From Rhodothermus bifroesti (GTDB lineage Bacteria > Bacteroidota > Rhodothermia > Rhodothermales > Rhodothermaceae), in the NCBI RefSeq assembly GCF_017908595.1, contig NZ_JAGKTL010000001.1:558001-622000 (forward strand): a DNA stretch of 64,000 bases, read 5' to 3'. The number at the start of each line of letters is the position of its first letter. Positions within the stretch are counted from its first letter, which is position 1. This document shows positions 1 to 7,534 of the stretch, one piece after another. The translations under genes were made by a program, and so were the position numbers. Under the pieces are notes generated by a model. The model was not told where the DNA came from, searched no databases, and saw only the letters and a list, made by a program, of their open reading frames with translations.

Positions 1-136
1 TATCGACCTCGACTTCGAGTCCTGTATTGCGGGAAAAAAGACCTAGCGCAGATCCTACCGCGCTAATACCCAGCAGCAGACCGATTAAGGCCAGCATTAC
101 GATGAGTAAACGTCGGGTTGCTCGCGTAAGCGCCAT
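1..136 (-). CDS. N-terminus of a probable RND/ABC efflux periplasmic adaptor (partial)
   Basis: The reverse strand from an ATG at 134-136 reads an open N-terminus that runs off the left edge of the window: a short basic stretch, one hydrophobic helix (LLIVMLALIGLLLG) and then a polar region. This is the usual start of a membrane-fusion (HlyD/AcrA-type) adaptor anchored in the inner membrane. It lies 15 bases downstream of tolC on the same strand, which is the classic tolC-adaptor-pump order. Only 45 codons are visible, so the family assignment rests mainly on context. Confidence 0.6.
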   Translation of the reverse strand, partial: MALTRATRRLLIVMLALIGLLLGISAVGSALGLFSRNTGLEVEVD

Positions 137-151
137 GGCTTGTTTGGGGTT

Positions 152-1504
152 TTATCGGGCTACGTTTTCTAGGTCCAAGGTGCCTGCGTAGTAGTCGATC
201 AACTTTTGTCGGAATAGCAGCGTGTAGCGGGCGCGCACCAGGTCCGATTCGGCACGGACGAACGTTGCGCGGGCTTGGGAGAGCTCAACCCATGTCGCTG
301 AGCCTACATTGTAACGCTCCTGATAGGCTTCAAGCGCCAGGCGTGCAGCTTGTAGCTGAAGTTGGGCCGTTTGGTATTGTTGCCAGGCTGCCTCGTAGTC
401 TAAAAAAGCTTGCCGCACTTGGGTGGCAATTTCTTGCCGCAGCTGTTGGAGCTGCAAGCGCACGTTTTCCAGTTCTACGCGGGCTTGTTGGATGTTGTGG
501 CGCGTGGTAAACCGGTCGAAAATGGGAAACGTCAGGCTTAGGCCGATCGACCCACGCCGGTTACGGTTGAAGAACTGCTCGTCAAAGCTTAACGGTGCCA
601 GGTCGGTATAGCTTGAACCGTAGCTTAGCCTCAGGGCAATGGTGGGCCAGTAGGTAGACTGGGCAATCCGAACACCATAGTCCGCTGCCCGGAGTTGTGC
701 TTCTAGGGCTTGGAGGTCTGCCCGACGCTCGAAGGCAGCTTGAAGCAGCGTCTGCACCTCGTAGGAAGGCGCGCTTAGGGCCAGCGTGTCTAGCTCAGGA
801 AGGACAAATTCGTAGGTTCCAAACGGATCAAGCTGTAAGAGTTGAATGAGGTTGGCTGTTTGAAGCTGCTGATTTCGACGGGCATTGATGAGCTCTAGTT
901 CAGCCGCGGCAACCTGAGCCTGTTGCTGGTAGAGATCGGCTACGGGTCGGCTTCCTACTTGCACAAAGGCTTCAATTTGCGCCAGCAAGGCCCGTTGTGC
1001 AGCGAGGTTTTCTTCCTGGATGCGAACCTGCTCCTGGGCCTCGATAAGCGACAAGAACGTGGAGGCCACGTTAAACAGCACGGTTTCGCGCTGGCGCGCC
1101 TCGTTGCGTTCACTGGCAGCCACTTGGGCGTGGGCTTGGGTGACGGTATGGATATCGCGAAACCCGTTAAACAGGTTGATGCTGGCTGAAAAGCTGGAGC
1201 TTAGGTAGTGCGTGGTTTGATCTACGACGCGTCCCTCATCGAAAACGAAGTTGCGGCCGTAGTCTCGAGAACCGCTTACCGAGAAATTGAGATCGGGCAG
1301 AAAGTTGCTGCGGGCACTGGCCAGTCCGATTTCGCTGCGTGTCCGCTGGTGAACTGCTTGCAGCACCAAGGGATTGCGCTTCAAGGCCAGTCGAAGCGCT
1401 TCGTCGAATGTGATGCGTTGCACGGGCTGAGCCATCGCAGCGAGAGGCAACAGCAGACCCCACAGGGAAAGCCATATCTGCCGTCGCGTTGGGATTGCGC
1501 TCAT
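152..1504 (-). CDS. TolC-family outer-membrane efflux protein
   Basis: Outer-membrane channel of a tripartite efflux or type I export system. The 450-residue length is typical. A cleavable signal peptide ends near ALAAMAQ, residues about 1-25. It is followed by the TolC-type start ITFDEALRLALKRNP and two long heptad-rich halves rich in Gln, Ala and Arg that form the coiled-coil barrel; the second half includes RQAFLDYEAAWQQY. It begins the efflux operon and is followed after 15 bases by a probable adaptor gene. A perfect palindrome sits 33 bases upstream of the start and could be an operator. The substrate cannot be told from the sequence. Confidence 0.93.
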   Translation of the reverse strand: MSAIPTRRQIWLSLWGLLLPLAAMAQPVQRITFDEALRLALKRNPLVLQAVHQRTRSEIGLASARSNFLPDLNFSVSGSRDYGRNFVFDEGRVVDQTTHYLSSSFSASINLFNGFRDIHTVTQAHAQVAASERNEARQRETVLFNVASTFLSLIEAQEQVRIQEENLAAQRALLAQIEAFVQVGSRPVADLYQQQAQVAAAELELINARRNQQLQTANLIQLLQLDPFGTYEFVLPELDTLALSAPSYEVQTLLQAAFERRADLQALEAQLRAADYGVRIAQSTYWPTIALRLSYGSSYTDLAPLSFDEQFFNRNRRGSIGLSLTFPIFDRFTTRHNIQQARVELENVRLQLQQLRQEIATQVRQAFLDYEAAWQQYQTAQLQLQAARLALEAYQERYNVGSATWVELSQARATFVRAESDLVRARYTLLFRQKLIDYYAGTLDLENVAR

Positions 1505-1536
1505 GAGGACAGCAGGGGTTGTACAAAGCCGTTTGA

Positions 1537-1550
1537 TTTCGACGTCGAAA
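1537..1550. promoter_or_regulatory. 14-bp perfect palindrome upstream of tolC
   Basis: TTTCGACGTCGAAA is a perfect palindrome 33 bases upstream of the tolC start codon, between tolC and the tRNA-Ser terminator. Efflux operons are often controlled by local repressors that bind such short dyads, so it is a candidate operator. No matching regulator gene is visible nearby, and no other copy was noticed. Confidence 0.35.
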
Positions 1551-1595
1551 GTAGACGAGGCAGAGAAGAGATTTGTTACATCTGCTTAAACAAAA

Positions 1596-1619
1596 AGCCG
1601 ATCCCTTGGGAGATCGGCT
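1596..1619 (-). terminator. Rho-independent terminator after tRNA-Ser
   Basis: An 8-bp stem (AGCCGATC / GATCGGCT) with an 8-base loop is followed on the minus strand by a T-rich run (TTTTTGTTT). It lies 37 bases beyond the 3' end of tRNA-Ser and before tolC, so it ends the tRNA transcript and separates it from the efflux operon. Confidence 0.8.
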
Positions 1620-1655
1620 GGTGTCATCGAGGCGCTAGGCGATCAGTTTCAGGGG

Positions 1656-1744
1656 CGGAGGGGGTGGGATTCGAACCCACGGTGCCCGCCAAAGGGCACG
1701 CCGGTTTTCAAGACCGGTGCATTCAACCACTCTGCCACCCCTCC
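1656..1744 (-). tRNA. tRNA-Ser (anticodon UGA)
   Basis: Read on the minus strand this gives an 89-base tRNA. It has a 7-bp acceptor stem (GGAGGGG / CCCCTCC, discriminator G) and an anticodon stem CCGGT/ACCGG enclosing the loop CTTGAAA, hence anticodon TGA. A long class II variable arm (GTGCCC...GGGCAC) and a T arm GTGGG-TTCGAAT-CCCAC follow. The long variable arm and the anticodon both identify serine. CCA is not encoded. Confidence 0.96.
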
Positions 1745-1759
1745 GAAAATGCGGAAAGG

Positions 1760-2419
1760 CTAACGCGCGCGCCTATGCTTGAGATCCAGAGGGCGACGGG
1801 CACACACCACGACAAATCCTCCTTCGCCGTAACCTTCACGCACGGGGTCAGCTTGCTGGAGCACCTCTGGATTTGAAAAGAGCGTCTGTCGCCAGTTCAG
1901 GTTGGTAAAGCCAACGGTCTGCAGCAAGTGTTTCACTTCATCGGCTGCGAGCAAGCGGGCGTCTCGATAGAACGGATGCGTATGTTGAAGGGCGACGTAT
2001 CGCTGCCCCAAGGCACTGGTGCGGTCAATAAAGCCCACCACCAAGTAGCCCCCTGGCTGCAGCACCCGATAGGCCTCTCGCAAAGCTTGTTCAGGGTCTT
2101 CTGTAAAGCAAAGCGTGGTGACCATCAATGCCGCGTCAAACGTTTCGTCAGGAAAAGGCAATGCTTCGGCTACGCCTTCGAGGACCGTTATGCCGCGCTG
2201 CTGGGCTTTTGCCCGCATTGCAGGGGACGGGTCCACGCCATAGCGAATACCAAGCGGAGCAGCAAAGCGCCCTGTGCCCACGCCGATCTCTAGGGTTAGG
2301 TCACCCCCAGGCCATACGGCACGGATGGCGGCCAGCTCTGAGGCATAAGCCGCTGGATGGCGTTCAAACCAGGCGTCGTACCGATCGGCCAGTTGGTCGA
2401 AAGCAGCGGTTCGGGCCAT
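1760..2419 (-). CDS. Class I SAM-dependent methyltransferase (Methyltransf_11 type)
   Basis: A small soluble methyltransferase of unknown substrate. It shows the SAM-binding motif I (LEIGVGTGRF), the acidic end of strand 2 (YGVDPS), motif II with the substrate-side aspartate (LPFPDETFDAALMV) and the post-motif VLQPGGYLVVGFID. That is the standard Rossmann order for this family, and about 219 residues is a normal length. The ATG at 2419 is preferred over the adjacent GTG at 2422. The gene stands alone between tRNA-Ser and the amylase. Confidence 0.88.
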   Translation of the reverse strand: MARTAAFDQLADRYDAWFERHPAAYASELAAIRAVWPGGDLTLEIGVGTGRFAAPLGIRYGVDPSPAMRAKAQQRGITVLEGVAEALPFPDETFDAALMVTTLCFTEDPEQALREAYRVLQPGGYLVVGFIDRTSALGQRYVALQHTHPFYRDARLLAADEVKHLLQTVGFTNLNWRQTLFSNPEVLQQADPVREGYGEGGFVVVCARRPLDLKHRRAR

Positions 2420-2470
2420 CACTCAGGCAAGCTTTCCCCGTTGAACGTCTTTGGGTATTTGGGGTTTGTA

Positions 2471-2505
2471 CATAAAAAACCCCCTAACCCCATGGGGTTA
2501 GGGGG
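2471..2505 (-). terminator. Strong terminator of the amylase gene
   Basis: A perfect 12-bp inverted repeat (CCCCCTAACCCC / GGGGTTAGGGGG) has a 2-base spacer and a poly-T run beyond it on the minus strand. It starts 21 bases after the amylase stop codon, so it ends the amylase transcript. Confidence 0.9.
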
Positions 2506-2526
2506 TAAGACTAAGTGCACGTCACG

Positions 2527-4908
2527 TCATTGACGCAAAAAGACCAAGCGATGCTGCACGTACCGTTGTCCGCTTGTGGTCTCTACGATTAGCCGCGCCA
2601 CATAGGTGCCGCTGGCTAAGCGGTTGGCTTCCCAGTGCACCTGGTGACGCCCTGCAGGGAGTGCGTCGTGCAAAAGTTGCTGGACTTCCCGCCCGAGTAG
2701 GTCATAGATCGTTAGCTGCACCTGTGCAGCCTCAGGCAGTCCCAGTTCGAACCGGGAATGTTTGGCGAAGGGATTGGGTGCTGGACCATTCCAGAAGAAC
2801 TCCGTAGGCAGTGCTTCAAGGAAAAGATCCTTTTCGCCTACCTGGAGTGGGCTATGCTCCATGCTTGCAAATAAGCCAGGGTCATACTCTTCTTGTAAGA
2901 CCCAGATCGCATAGCTGCGAGGCGGTGCCCAAACGTACACGCGGCCATCAGCATAGATTTGCGAAGTCTGGCCGGTTACGGGGTTAACTAGGACTTTGCC
3001 AGCCCAGTTGGGCCATCCGCTTGGGGAGCTGTCCACCCAGAGCCCCTTGGTGCTGGACTCATGGTCGTTAAGTACCAAAATAGCACCTGACCGGGTGCCA
3101 TTGCCCCCGCGGCGTGCTACAAATACATCGGCTACGTCAGCACTGGGCCAAGGATTGCCTACCTCACTAAGCACCACCATGGTCCCCCCGAGATAGTTGC
3201 GGCGCAGTTTGATCAAGCGGATCAGGTCCTGTCGCAGTGAAGCCGGTGCTTGCACGGTGATGCTGGGGTCGCTATGGTCGTGCTGGGTAATGCCGTAAAA
3301 ATGGGGATAGAAGATTTTAGGACGTCCTTCGGCAAAGAGGATGTAGGCATAGGCCATGTCCCAGTCACGCCAGAGCCACTTGTCGTGTTCTTTACCCGTG
3401 TCGTGGTTCTCTACAAAGGTGACCACTTGGGTCCCAGAGAGTGCGTTGCCTGTGTTGTCCCGAACAAGACCGGCATGGTTCAGCCAACTCATGTTCCAAT
3501 CGGCACCGTTCCAGTTGGCCATGTCGGTGAGGGTAAACTTGAGCGGGAAGTCGAAAGCATCAATATCGGCACCTAGGCTTTCAACCGTGGTCACCCAGTT
3601 TTTAATGGCAGGTTTGGAGCCCCAGTATTCAGCTACAGCAAAACGCTGGCGGCCGTCGGCGCGTTTAGGCATGCTTTTAATCCACTGGGCTGCAAATTCT
3701 GGCTGGTAGCCTCGGACGAAATCCAGGCGATAGCCATCAAACCCTACCGTGTTTGTGAGCCACTGGCCCCAGGTGATCAGCCGATCTTGCACTACCGAGT
3801 CAAACGTGTTGAGGTCATTGCCGAAAAACTTTGTATTGGGAATAACCTCATCGGTACCGGGAAAGCCCAGATAGTCTCGGCTATCTACCGGGTGAAAGTG
3901 GGCGTAATTCCAGCTCCAATTGGCCTCTCCTGGACCTGTGTGGTTCACGTAGGTGATACCAGTAGAGGTCCAAGCTTGCAGCGCGGTAGCAGCCAGGTTT
4001 TGTCCATTGTACCAAATCTCAAAGGGGTAATAGCCTCGGGTCTGATCAGTAGGAACAAAATCAAAGGGGTTATAGACCTCTCGGCGCGCTTCGAGGCGGA
4101 TCTCGATGGTACGAGGAGATGTCAAGGTGATTTTGTATTCGTCGATGTCCCCACAGGGGTCGATGTGAGCCCAGATATGTTTCCCAGAACCGGGAAATAC
4201 GTTGTATTGGCCATTGCCGTTGTTGGGTTCGTATTCCCAATTGGCATTACTTGGGGTGTTGGGCTGATCTGGCGAGCCGTCCCAGTTGATATAGAGATCA
4301 TACCCGCGTTCGCCCTTGGGGTCGCTACAAGGCAGAAAATAGCCTTTAATTTTAATGTAATAGTCCCCAGCTTGAGCGTTAGGAATACGCCAGATAATTT
4401 CGTTTGTAGGGTAAGGACTAAACTGGCTGTAGACGCCGTCACCGTCTGGGTCGCGGCGCGCTTCGTCGAAGACGTAACGTTTGACTTCGGGGTTGGGCTC
4501 TAGGTTGTCGGGACCCCCGTAAATGTGGTTCAGGATAATGTCTGCATACACTTCAATGCCAGCAGCATGCATCGCTTGGACCATGTTCAACAGCTCGTTG
4601 CGGCTGCCAAAGCGCGTTTCAATGGTGCCTTTCTGGTTGTAATTCCCCAGGTCGAAGTGGTCGTAGATGGCATAGCCCATATCGTAGATGCCGAAGTTGC
4701 CCTTTGCAGGCGAGGGAACCCAGATGCCGGTAATTCCGGCGTTGGCCAGCTCAGTAGCCTTAGCAGCCAGCGTGTCCCACCAGAAGCCGTTTTTATTGGC
4801 TGCATCGACGGGCACGTCCCAATAGAAGGCTTGCATCATCACGTCGTTTTGGGCCTGCGCGCGAAGCGCCAGCATTGCAACAAGGAGCCAAAGCGTGTAC
4901 CGATACAT
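2527..4908 (-). CDS. Secreted GH13 alpha-amylase with T9SS type A sorting domain
   Basis: Endo-acting alpha-glucan hydrolase, about 793 residues. The ATG at 4908 gives a signal peptide ending at RAQAQ; an upstream TTG would add 12 unlikely residues. The catalytic barrel starts at VMMQAFYWD and resembles the liquefying-amylase branch. It shows the GH13 motifs ADIILNH, GYRLDF (nucleophile Asp), VAEYWG (acid/base Glu) and VENHD. About 130 residues rich in beta strands and cysteines are inserted after ILNHIYGG, where domain B belongs. The C-terminus (YDLLGREV... and LASGTYVARL) is a T9SS type A sorting domain, so the product should be exported through type IX secretion and attached or released at the surface. 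Two cre-like operators lie upstream and a strong terminator downstream. Confidence 0.94.
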   Translation of the reverse strand: MYRYTLWLLVAMLALRAQAQNDVMMQAFYWDVPVDAANKNGFWWDTLAAKATELANAGITGIWVPSPAKGNFGIYDMGYAIYDHFDLGNYNQKGTIETRFGSRNELLNMVQAMHAAGIEVYADIILNHIYGGPDNLEPNPEVKRYVFDEARRDPDGDGVYSQFSPYPTNEIIWRIPNAQAGDYYIKIKGYFLPCSDPKGERGYDLYINWDGSPDQPNTPSNANWEYEPNNGNGQYNVFPGSGKHIWAHIDPCGDIDEYKITLTSPRTIEIRLEARREVYNPFDFVPTDQTRGYYPFEIWYNGQNLAATALQAWTSTGITYVNHTGPGEANWSWNYAHFHPVDSRDYLGFPGTDEVIPNTKFFGNDLNTFDSVVQDRLITWGQWLTNTVGFDGYRLDFVRGYQPEFAAQWIKSMPKRADGRQRFAVAEYWGSKPAIKNWVTTVESLGADIDAFDFPLKFTLTDMANWNGADWNMSWLNHAGLVRDNTGNALSGTQVVTFVENHDTGKEHDKWLWRDWDMAYAYILFAEGRPKIFYPHFYGITQHDHSDPSITVQAPASLRQDLIRLIKLRRNYLGGTMVVLSEVGNPWPSADVADVFVARRGGNGTRSGAILVLNDHESSTKGLWVDSSPSGWPNWAGKVLVNPVTGQTSQIYADGRVYVWAPPRSYAIWVLQEEYDPGLFASMEHSPLQVGEKDLFLEALPTEFFWNGPAPNPFAKHSRFELGLPEAAQVQLTIYDLLGREVQQLLHDALPAGRHQVHWEANRLASGTYVARLIVETTSGQRYVQHRLVFLRQ

Positions 4909-4926
4909 GGCAGGGCAGGATTGGTT

Positions 4927-5007
4927 ATGTAATCGCTTTCTCAAGAAAATTTGCTTTAAATAGCCATTTTAGTCTGTATCTGCTATGTAATAATGTAAAC
5001 GCTTTCT
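4927..5007. promoter_or_regulatory. Two cre-like LacI-family operators upstream of amylase
   Basis: The box TGTAATCGCTTTCT (4928-4941) and the box TGTAAACGCTTTCT (4994-5007) lie in the same orientation 66 bases apart. Each matches the LacI/CcpA-type consensus TGWAANCGNTNWCA at 13 of 14 positions. The nearer box is about 20 bases upstream of the amylase ATG. The AT-rich sequence between them probably holds the promoter. This suggests control by a LacI-family sugar regulator encoded elsewhere. Confidence 0.65.
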
Positions 5008-5049
5008 TGCAAATTTTCATTCAAATATTCATTTTTTCTTGACAATAGG

Positions 5050-5500
5050 CCGCATTCATCAATGATTTCCCCGTTTTCAGGATATGAAGACTGCGCTAGG
5101 GATGAAGCAGATAAACTACAAGGCGGCTGCCATAGCTTGGCTCCGTGACAATAGCAAGAGAAGTCCAGATCTCCTCATTGATCAGAGGCCCGATTTCCCG
5201 GTCAATTGCAGCTAGGTTCTTTTCTGGGGCTACAGTGGACCATTATAGGCTTGGTTTAACTCTTCTCGAATGCTTGAAGTGAGCACTCCGAGGGAGACTT
5301 CAGCCGCTCTTCGATGCTTAGGCTCCACTTGTAGACCAGCTCCAGATAGGAAGATTTAGCTTCAGGCGCTGCTTTTCGGGGGGCAGTTTAAGCGTGTGGG
5401 TTTTGCTTTCTGAATTGCAGACTATAGCGGTTGTACACAATCCCTGCAAAAGCTTTTGACGTGGGCAGTGTCCTTCCCGTAGGGTTGGCTATAGAACAGG
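5050..5500. other. Gene-free gap with possible decayed coding remnant
   Basis: No intact gene is present between the amylase operators and the padR promoter region. On the minus strand, three adjacent short open stretches in different frames read as plausible protein: one containing LELVYKWSLSIEERLK, one with IREELNQAYNGPL, and one with AAIDREIGPLINEEIW running on to VVYLLHP and a stop. Successive frame changes and internal stops would fit a decayed gene of roughly 110 residues. I do not recognise a family, and chance is not excluded. Confidence 0.3.
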
Positions 5501-5508
5501 CACAACAT

Positions 5509-5541
5509 ATATTCAGTCTTTGGATATTCACCTAATGAATA
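5509..5541. promoter_or_regulatory. Repeated ATATTCA operator candidate upstream of padR-modABC
   Basis: ATATTCA occurs at 5509-5515 and 5524-5530, 15 bases apart, and the second copy forms an inverted repeat with TGAATA (TATTCA-CCTAA-TGAATA, 5525-5541). The cluster ends 37 bases before the padR start codon, where a repressor would cover a promoter. Binding by the adjacent PadR protein (autoregulation) is the simplest reading. Confidence 0.45.
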
Positions 5542-5578
5542 AACACGCTGTTCCTTTCGCTTTGGGGTAAAGAGAGCT

Positions 5579-6088
5579 ATGGGTATAGAAGCCGTTTTAT
5601 TGGGTCTGCTGGCGCAGGGTCCGCGCCATGCTTATGCGCTTTACCAGGAGCTTCGGCGGCCGGATGGCCTTTGGCTGGTCTGGCGATTGAAGCCTGCGCG
5701 GCTCTACGCGATGCTGGACCGACTGGAGCAGGCTGGGTTGATTGTCTCGGAGACTGTCCCTCAGGAGCGTCGTCCGGCACGCAGGGTCTTTCGGTTGACG
5801 CCGGCTGGCGAGGCCTGCTATCTGCGTTGGCGCACCGAGCCTGTTCAGCATGGCCGCGATATGCGTCAGCTTTTTTTGGCTAAACTCTACTTAGCTCGCC
5901 GTGATGGGGTGGAGGTGGTTCGCACCCTATTGGAAAATCAGCAGGCCGCTTGTCGCCAATGGCTGGCCGATTTCCGGAGGTCTGTGCCTGCACCGGAGAG
6001 CTTTGGGTATCAGGTGTGGCGCTATCGGGTGCAGTATCTTGAGGCCTTGTTGCATTGGTTGCGTGATGAGGCTACGTCAATACCTTAG
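5579..6088 (+). CDS. PadR-family transcriptional regulator
   Basis: A winged-helix regulator of 169 residues, the usual PadR size. The N-terminal part begins IEAVLLGLLAQGPRHAYALYQEL, the typical PadR first helices. It continues with the recognition helix and wing (RLYAMLDRLEQAGLI ... RRVFRLTPAGEACYLRW). The C-terminal part from about residue 95 is a helical dimerisation domain like the Vir_act_alpha_C module. The ATG follows AAAGAGAG at good spacing. It is the first gene of a modABC operon and its end overlaps modA by 23 bases, so it probably regulates molybdate uptake, in the place where ModE would normally be expected. The effector is not known. Confidence 0.87.
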   Translation: MGIEAVLLGLLAQGPRHAYALYQELRRPDGLWLVWRLKPARLYAMLDRLEQAGLIVSETVPQERRPARRVFRLTPAGEACYLRWRTEPVQHGRDMRQLFLAKLYLARRDGVEVVRTLLENQQAACRQWLADFRRSVPAPESFGYQVWRYRVQYLEALLHWLRDEATSIP

Positions 6089-6896
6089 GGGGCTGCTGGT
6101 GGTCTTGGCAGGGGGGCTGTGGGTGAGCGCTTGTCAGAAGCCGCCAGTTTCGGATCCCCGGCCTAGAGAGCTGCATGTGGCGGCAGCGGCTGATTTGCGC
6201 TATGCGTTTGAGGTGATGCGCGTGCAATTTGAAGCCGTGCACCCAGGGGTTCAGCTAAAGCTCAGCTATGGATCCTCTGGGCAATTTTTTGCGCAGATTC
6301 GTAATGGAGCTCCCTTTGACCTGTACTTTTCGGCCGATGTCGACTATCCCCAACGGCTTATAGCCGAAGGGTTGGCTGTCGATACGTCGTTTTTTCTCTA
6401 TGCCGTTGGCCAGCTCGTTGTGTGGGTGCCCAACGATTCGCCGCTGAAGCTAGAGCGTTGGGAGGAGCTGGCAGGACCTAACGTGCGGCGGTTAGCCATT
6501 GCCAATCCGCAGCATGCGCCCTATGGTCGAGCAGCTATTGCTGCATTGCAGACGCTAGGACTCTACGAGCGGGTACGTGACCGCTTTGTGTTTGGCGAAA
6601 ACGTTGCGCAGACAGCCCAGTTTGTTGCCAGTGGAGCGGCTGAGGCCGGCATTATTGCCTTGTCCTTAGCTTTAGCTCCAGAGATGCAAGCGCGCGGGCG
6701 CTATCGGCTGTTGCCGCATGAACACTATCCCCCAATTGCCCAAGGGGCTGTGATTCTCCTTCCGGCTGCGCAGCGGCCAGAAGCTTGGGCTTTCTGGCGT
6801 TTTGTGCAGACGGTAGAAGGACGTCAGGTGCTTGCTTCGTTTGGTTTTTTAAGTCCGGATGCAGTAGGCCTATGGACTGGATGGCCGCAGGGGTGA
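6066..6896 (+). CDS. modA: Molybdate ABC transporter substrate-binding lipoprotein ModA
   Basis: Periplasmic binding protein for molybdate or tungstate. The ATG at 6066 starts a lipoprotein signal with lipobox LWVSAC, so the mature protein should be tethered by Cys. The ModA hallmarks follow: LHVAAAADLRYAFEVM, YGSSGQFFAQIRNGAPFDLYFSAD, then GENVAQTAQFVASGAAEAGIIALSLA and the C-terminal FWRFVQT. Length is normal at about 276 residues. It overlaps padR upstream and modB downstream (25 bases), indicating translational coupling within one operon. Confidence 0.93.
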   Translation: MRLRQYLRGLLVVLAGGLWVSACQKPPVSDPRPRELHVAAAADLRYAFEVMRVQFEAVHPGVQLKLSYGSSGQFFAQIRNGAPFDLYFSADVDYPQRLIAEGLAVDTSFFLYAVGQLVVWVPNDSPLKLERWEELAGPNVRRLAIANPQHAPYGRAAIAALQTLGLYERVRDRFVFGENVAQTAQFVASGAAEAGIIALSLALAPEMQARGRYRLLPHEHYPPIAQGAVILLPAAQRPEAWAFWRFVQTVEGRQVLASFGFLSPDAVGLWTGWPQG

Positions 6897-7534
6897 CGCT
6901 ACGGCTGGCCGCGTGGACAACGGGGGTGCTCCTGGTTATTGGACTTCCGCTAGCCTATTGGTTAGCGACAACGCGTTTTCCCGGGCGTGGCGTCATTGAA
7001 GCCTTGGTGACGCTTCCATTGGTACTCCCCCCTACCGTGGTTGGTTTTTATTTGCTGGTGGCCACGGGGCCTGAAGGGCTTTTAGGGCGCTTTTTGTCGC
7101 TTATGGGTGTAGATCGGCTGGCGTTTACGTTTCCCGGTATTGTGCTGGGTTCTGTGGTGTTCAACTTACCCTTTGCCGTGCGTCCGTTTACAGCAGCCTT
7201 TGAGAGCGTTGATCGCCGGCTGGTTGAAGCTGCCTGGTGTCTGGGCGTTCCGCGCTGGCGCACCTTTTGGAAGGTCGTATTGCCCCTTTCCTGGCCAGGG
7301 ATTCTGACGGGGATTGTGCTCAGCTTTGCCCATAGCTTAGGGGAGTTTGGCGTGGTACTTATGGTTGGCGGCAACATCCCAGGGGTAACGCGCACGCTCT
7401 CGATTGCCATTTACGACGAAGTGCAGGCGCTCAATTATGCTGCTGCCGATCGGATGGCCTTGGCGCTTGTGGGTTTTGCGTTAGCTGTGCTTAGCCTAAC
7501 CTACCTGCTGCAGCGTAAGGTGGTGCGCCGATGA
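6872..7534 (+). CDS. modB: Molybdate ABC transporter permease ModB
   Basis: Inner-membrane permease with five or six hydrophobic helices. The ModB/CysT signature around EAAWCLGVPRWRTFWKVVLPLSWPGILTGIVLSFAHSLGEFG contains the EAA loop that contacts the ATPase. VTLPLVLPPTVVGFYLLVATG is characteristic of molybdate permeases. The start at 6872 (MDWMAAG) is chosen over an upstream in-frame ATG that would lie far inside modA; ATG 6881 is an alternative. It overlaps modC by four bases (ATGA). Confidence 0.93.
   Translation: MDWMAAGVTLRLAAWTTGVLLVIGLPLAYWLATTRFPGRGVIEALVTLPLVLPPTVVGFYLLVATGPEGLLGRFLSLMGVDRLAFTFPGIVLGSVVFNLPFAVRPFTAAFESVDRRLVEAAWCLGVPRWRTFWKVVLPLSWPGILTGIVLSFAHSLGEFGVVLMVGGNIPGVTRTLSIAIYDEVQALNYAAADRMALALVGFALAVLSLTYLLQRKVVRR

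Noticed and set aside
1208-1876. 222-residue plus-strand frame across tolC's start and the tRNA
   Set aside because: It passes through tolC antisense, a terminator, the tRNA-Ser gene and part of a methyltransferase. It shows no domain and has coding bias opposite to the real genes.
5039-5067. TTGACA sequence suggesting a sigma70 promoter in the amylase-padR gap
   Set aside because: No acceptable -10 hexamer follows at 16-18 bases, and the nearest plus-strand gene is over 500 bases away.
5440-5578. Molybdenum-cofactor riboswitch upstream of modABC
   Set aside because: No matching conserved helices were seen in the leader; only the short ATATTCA repeat array is supported.
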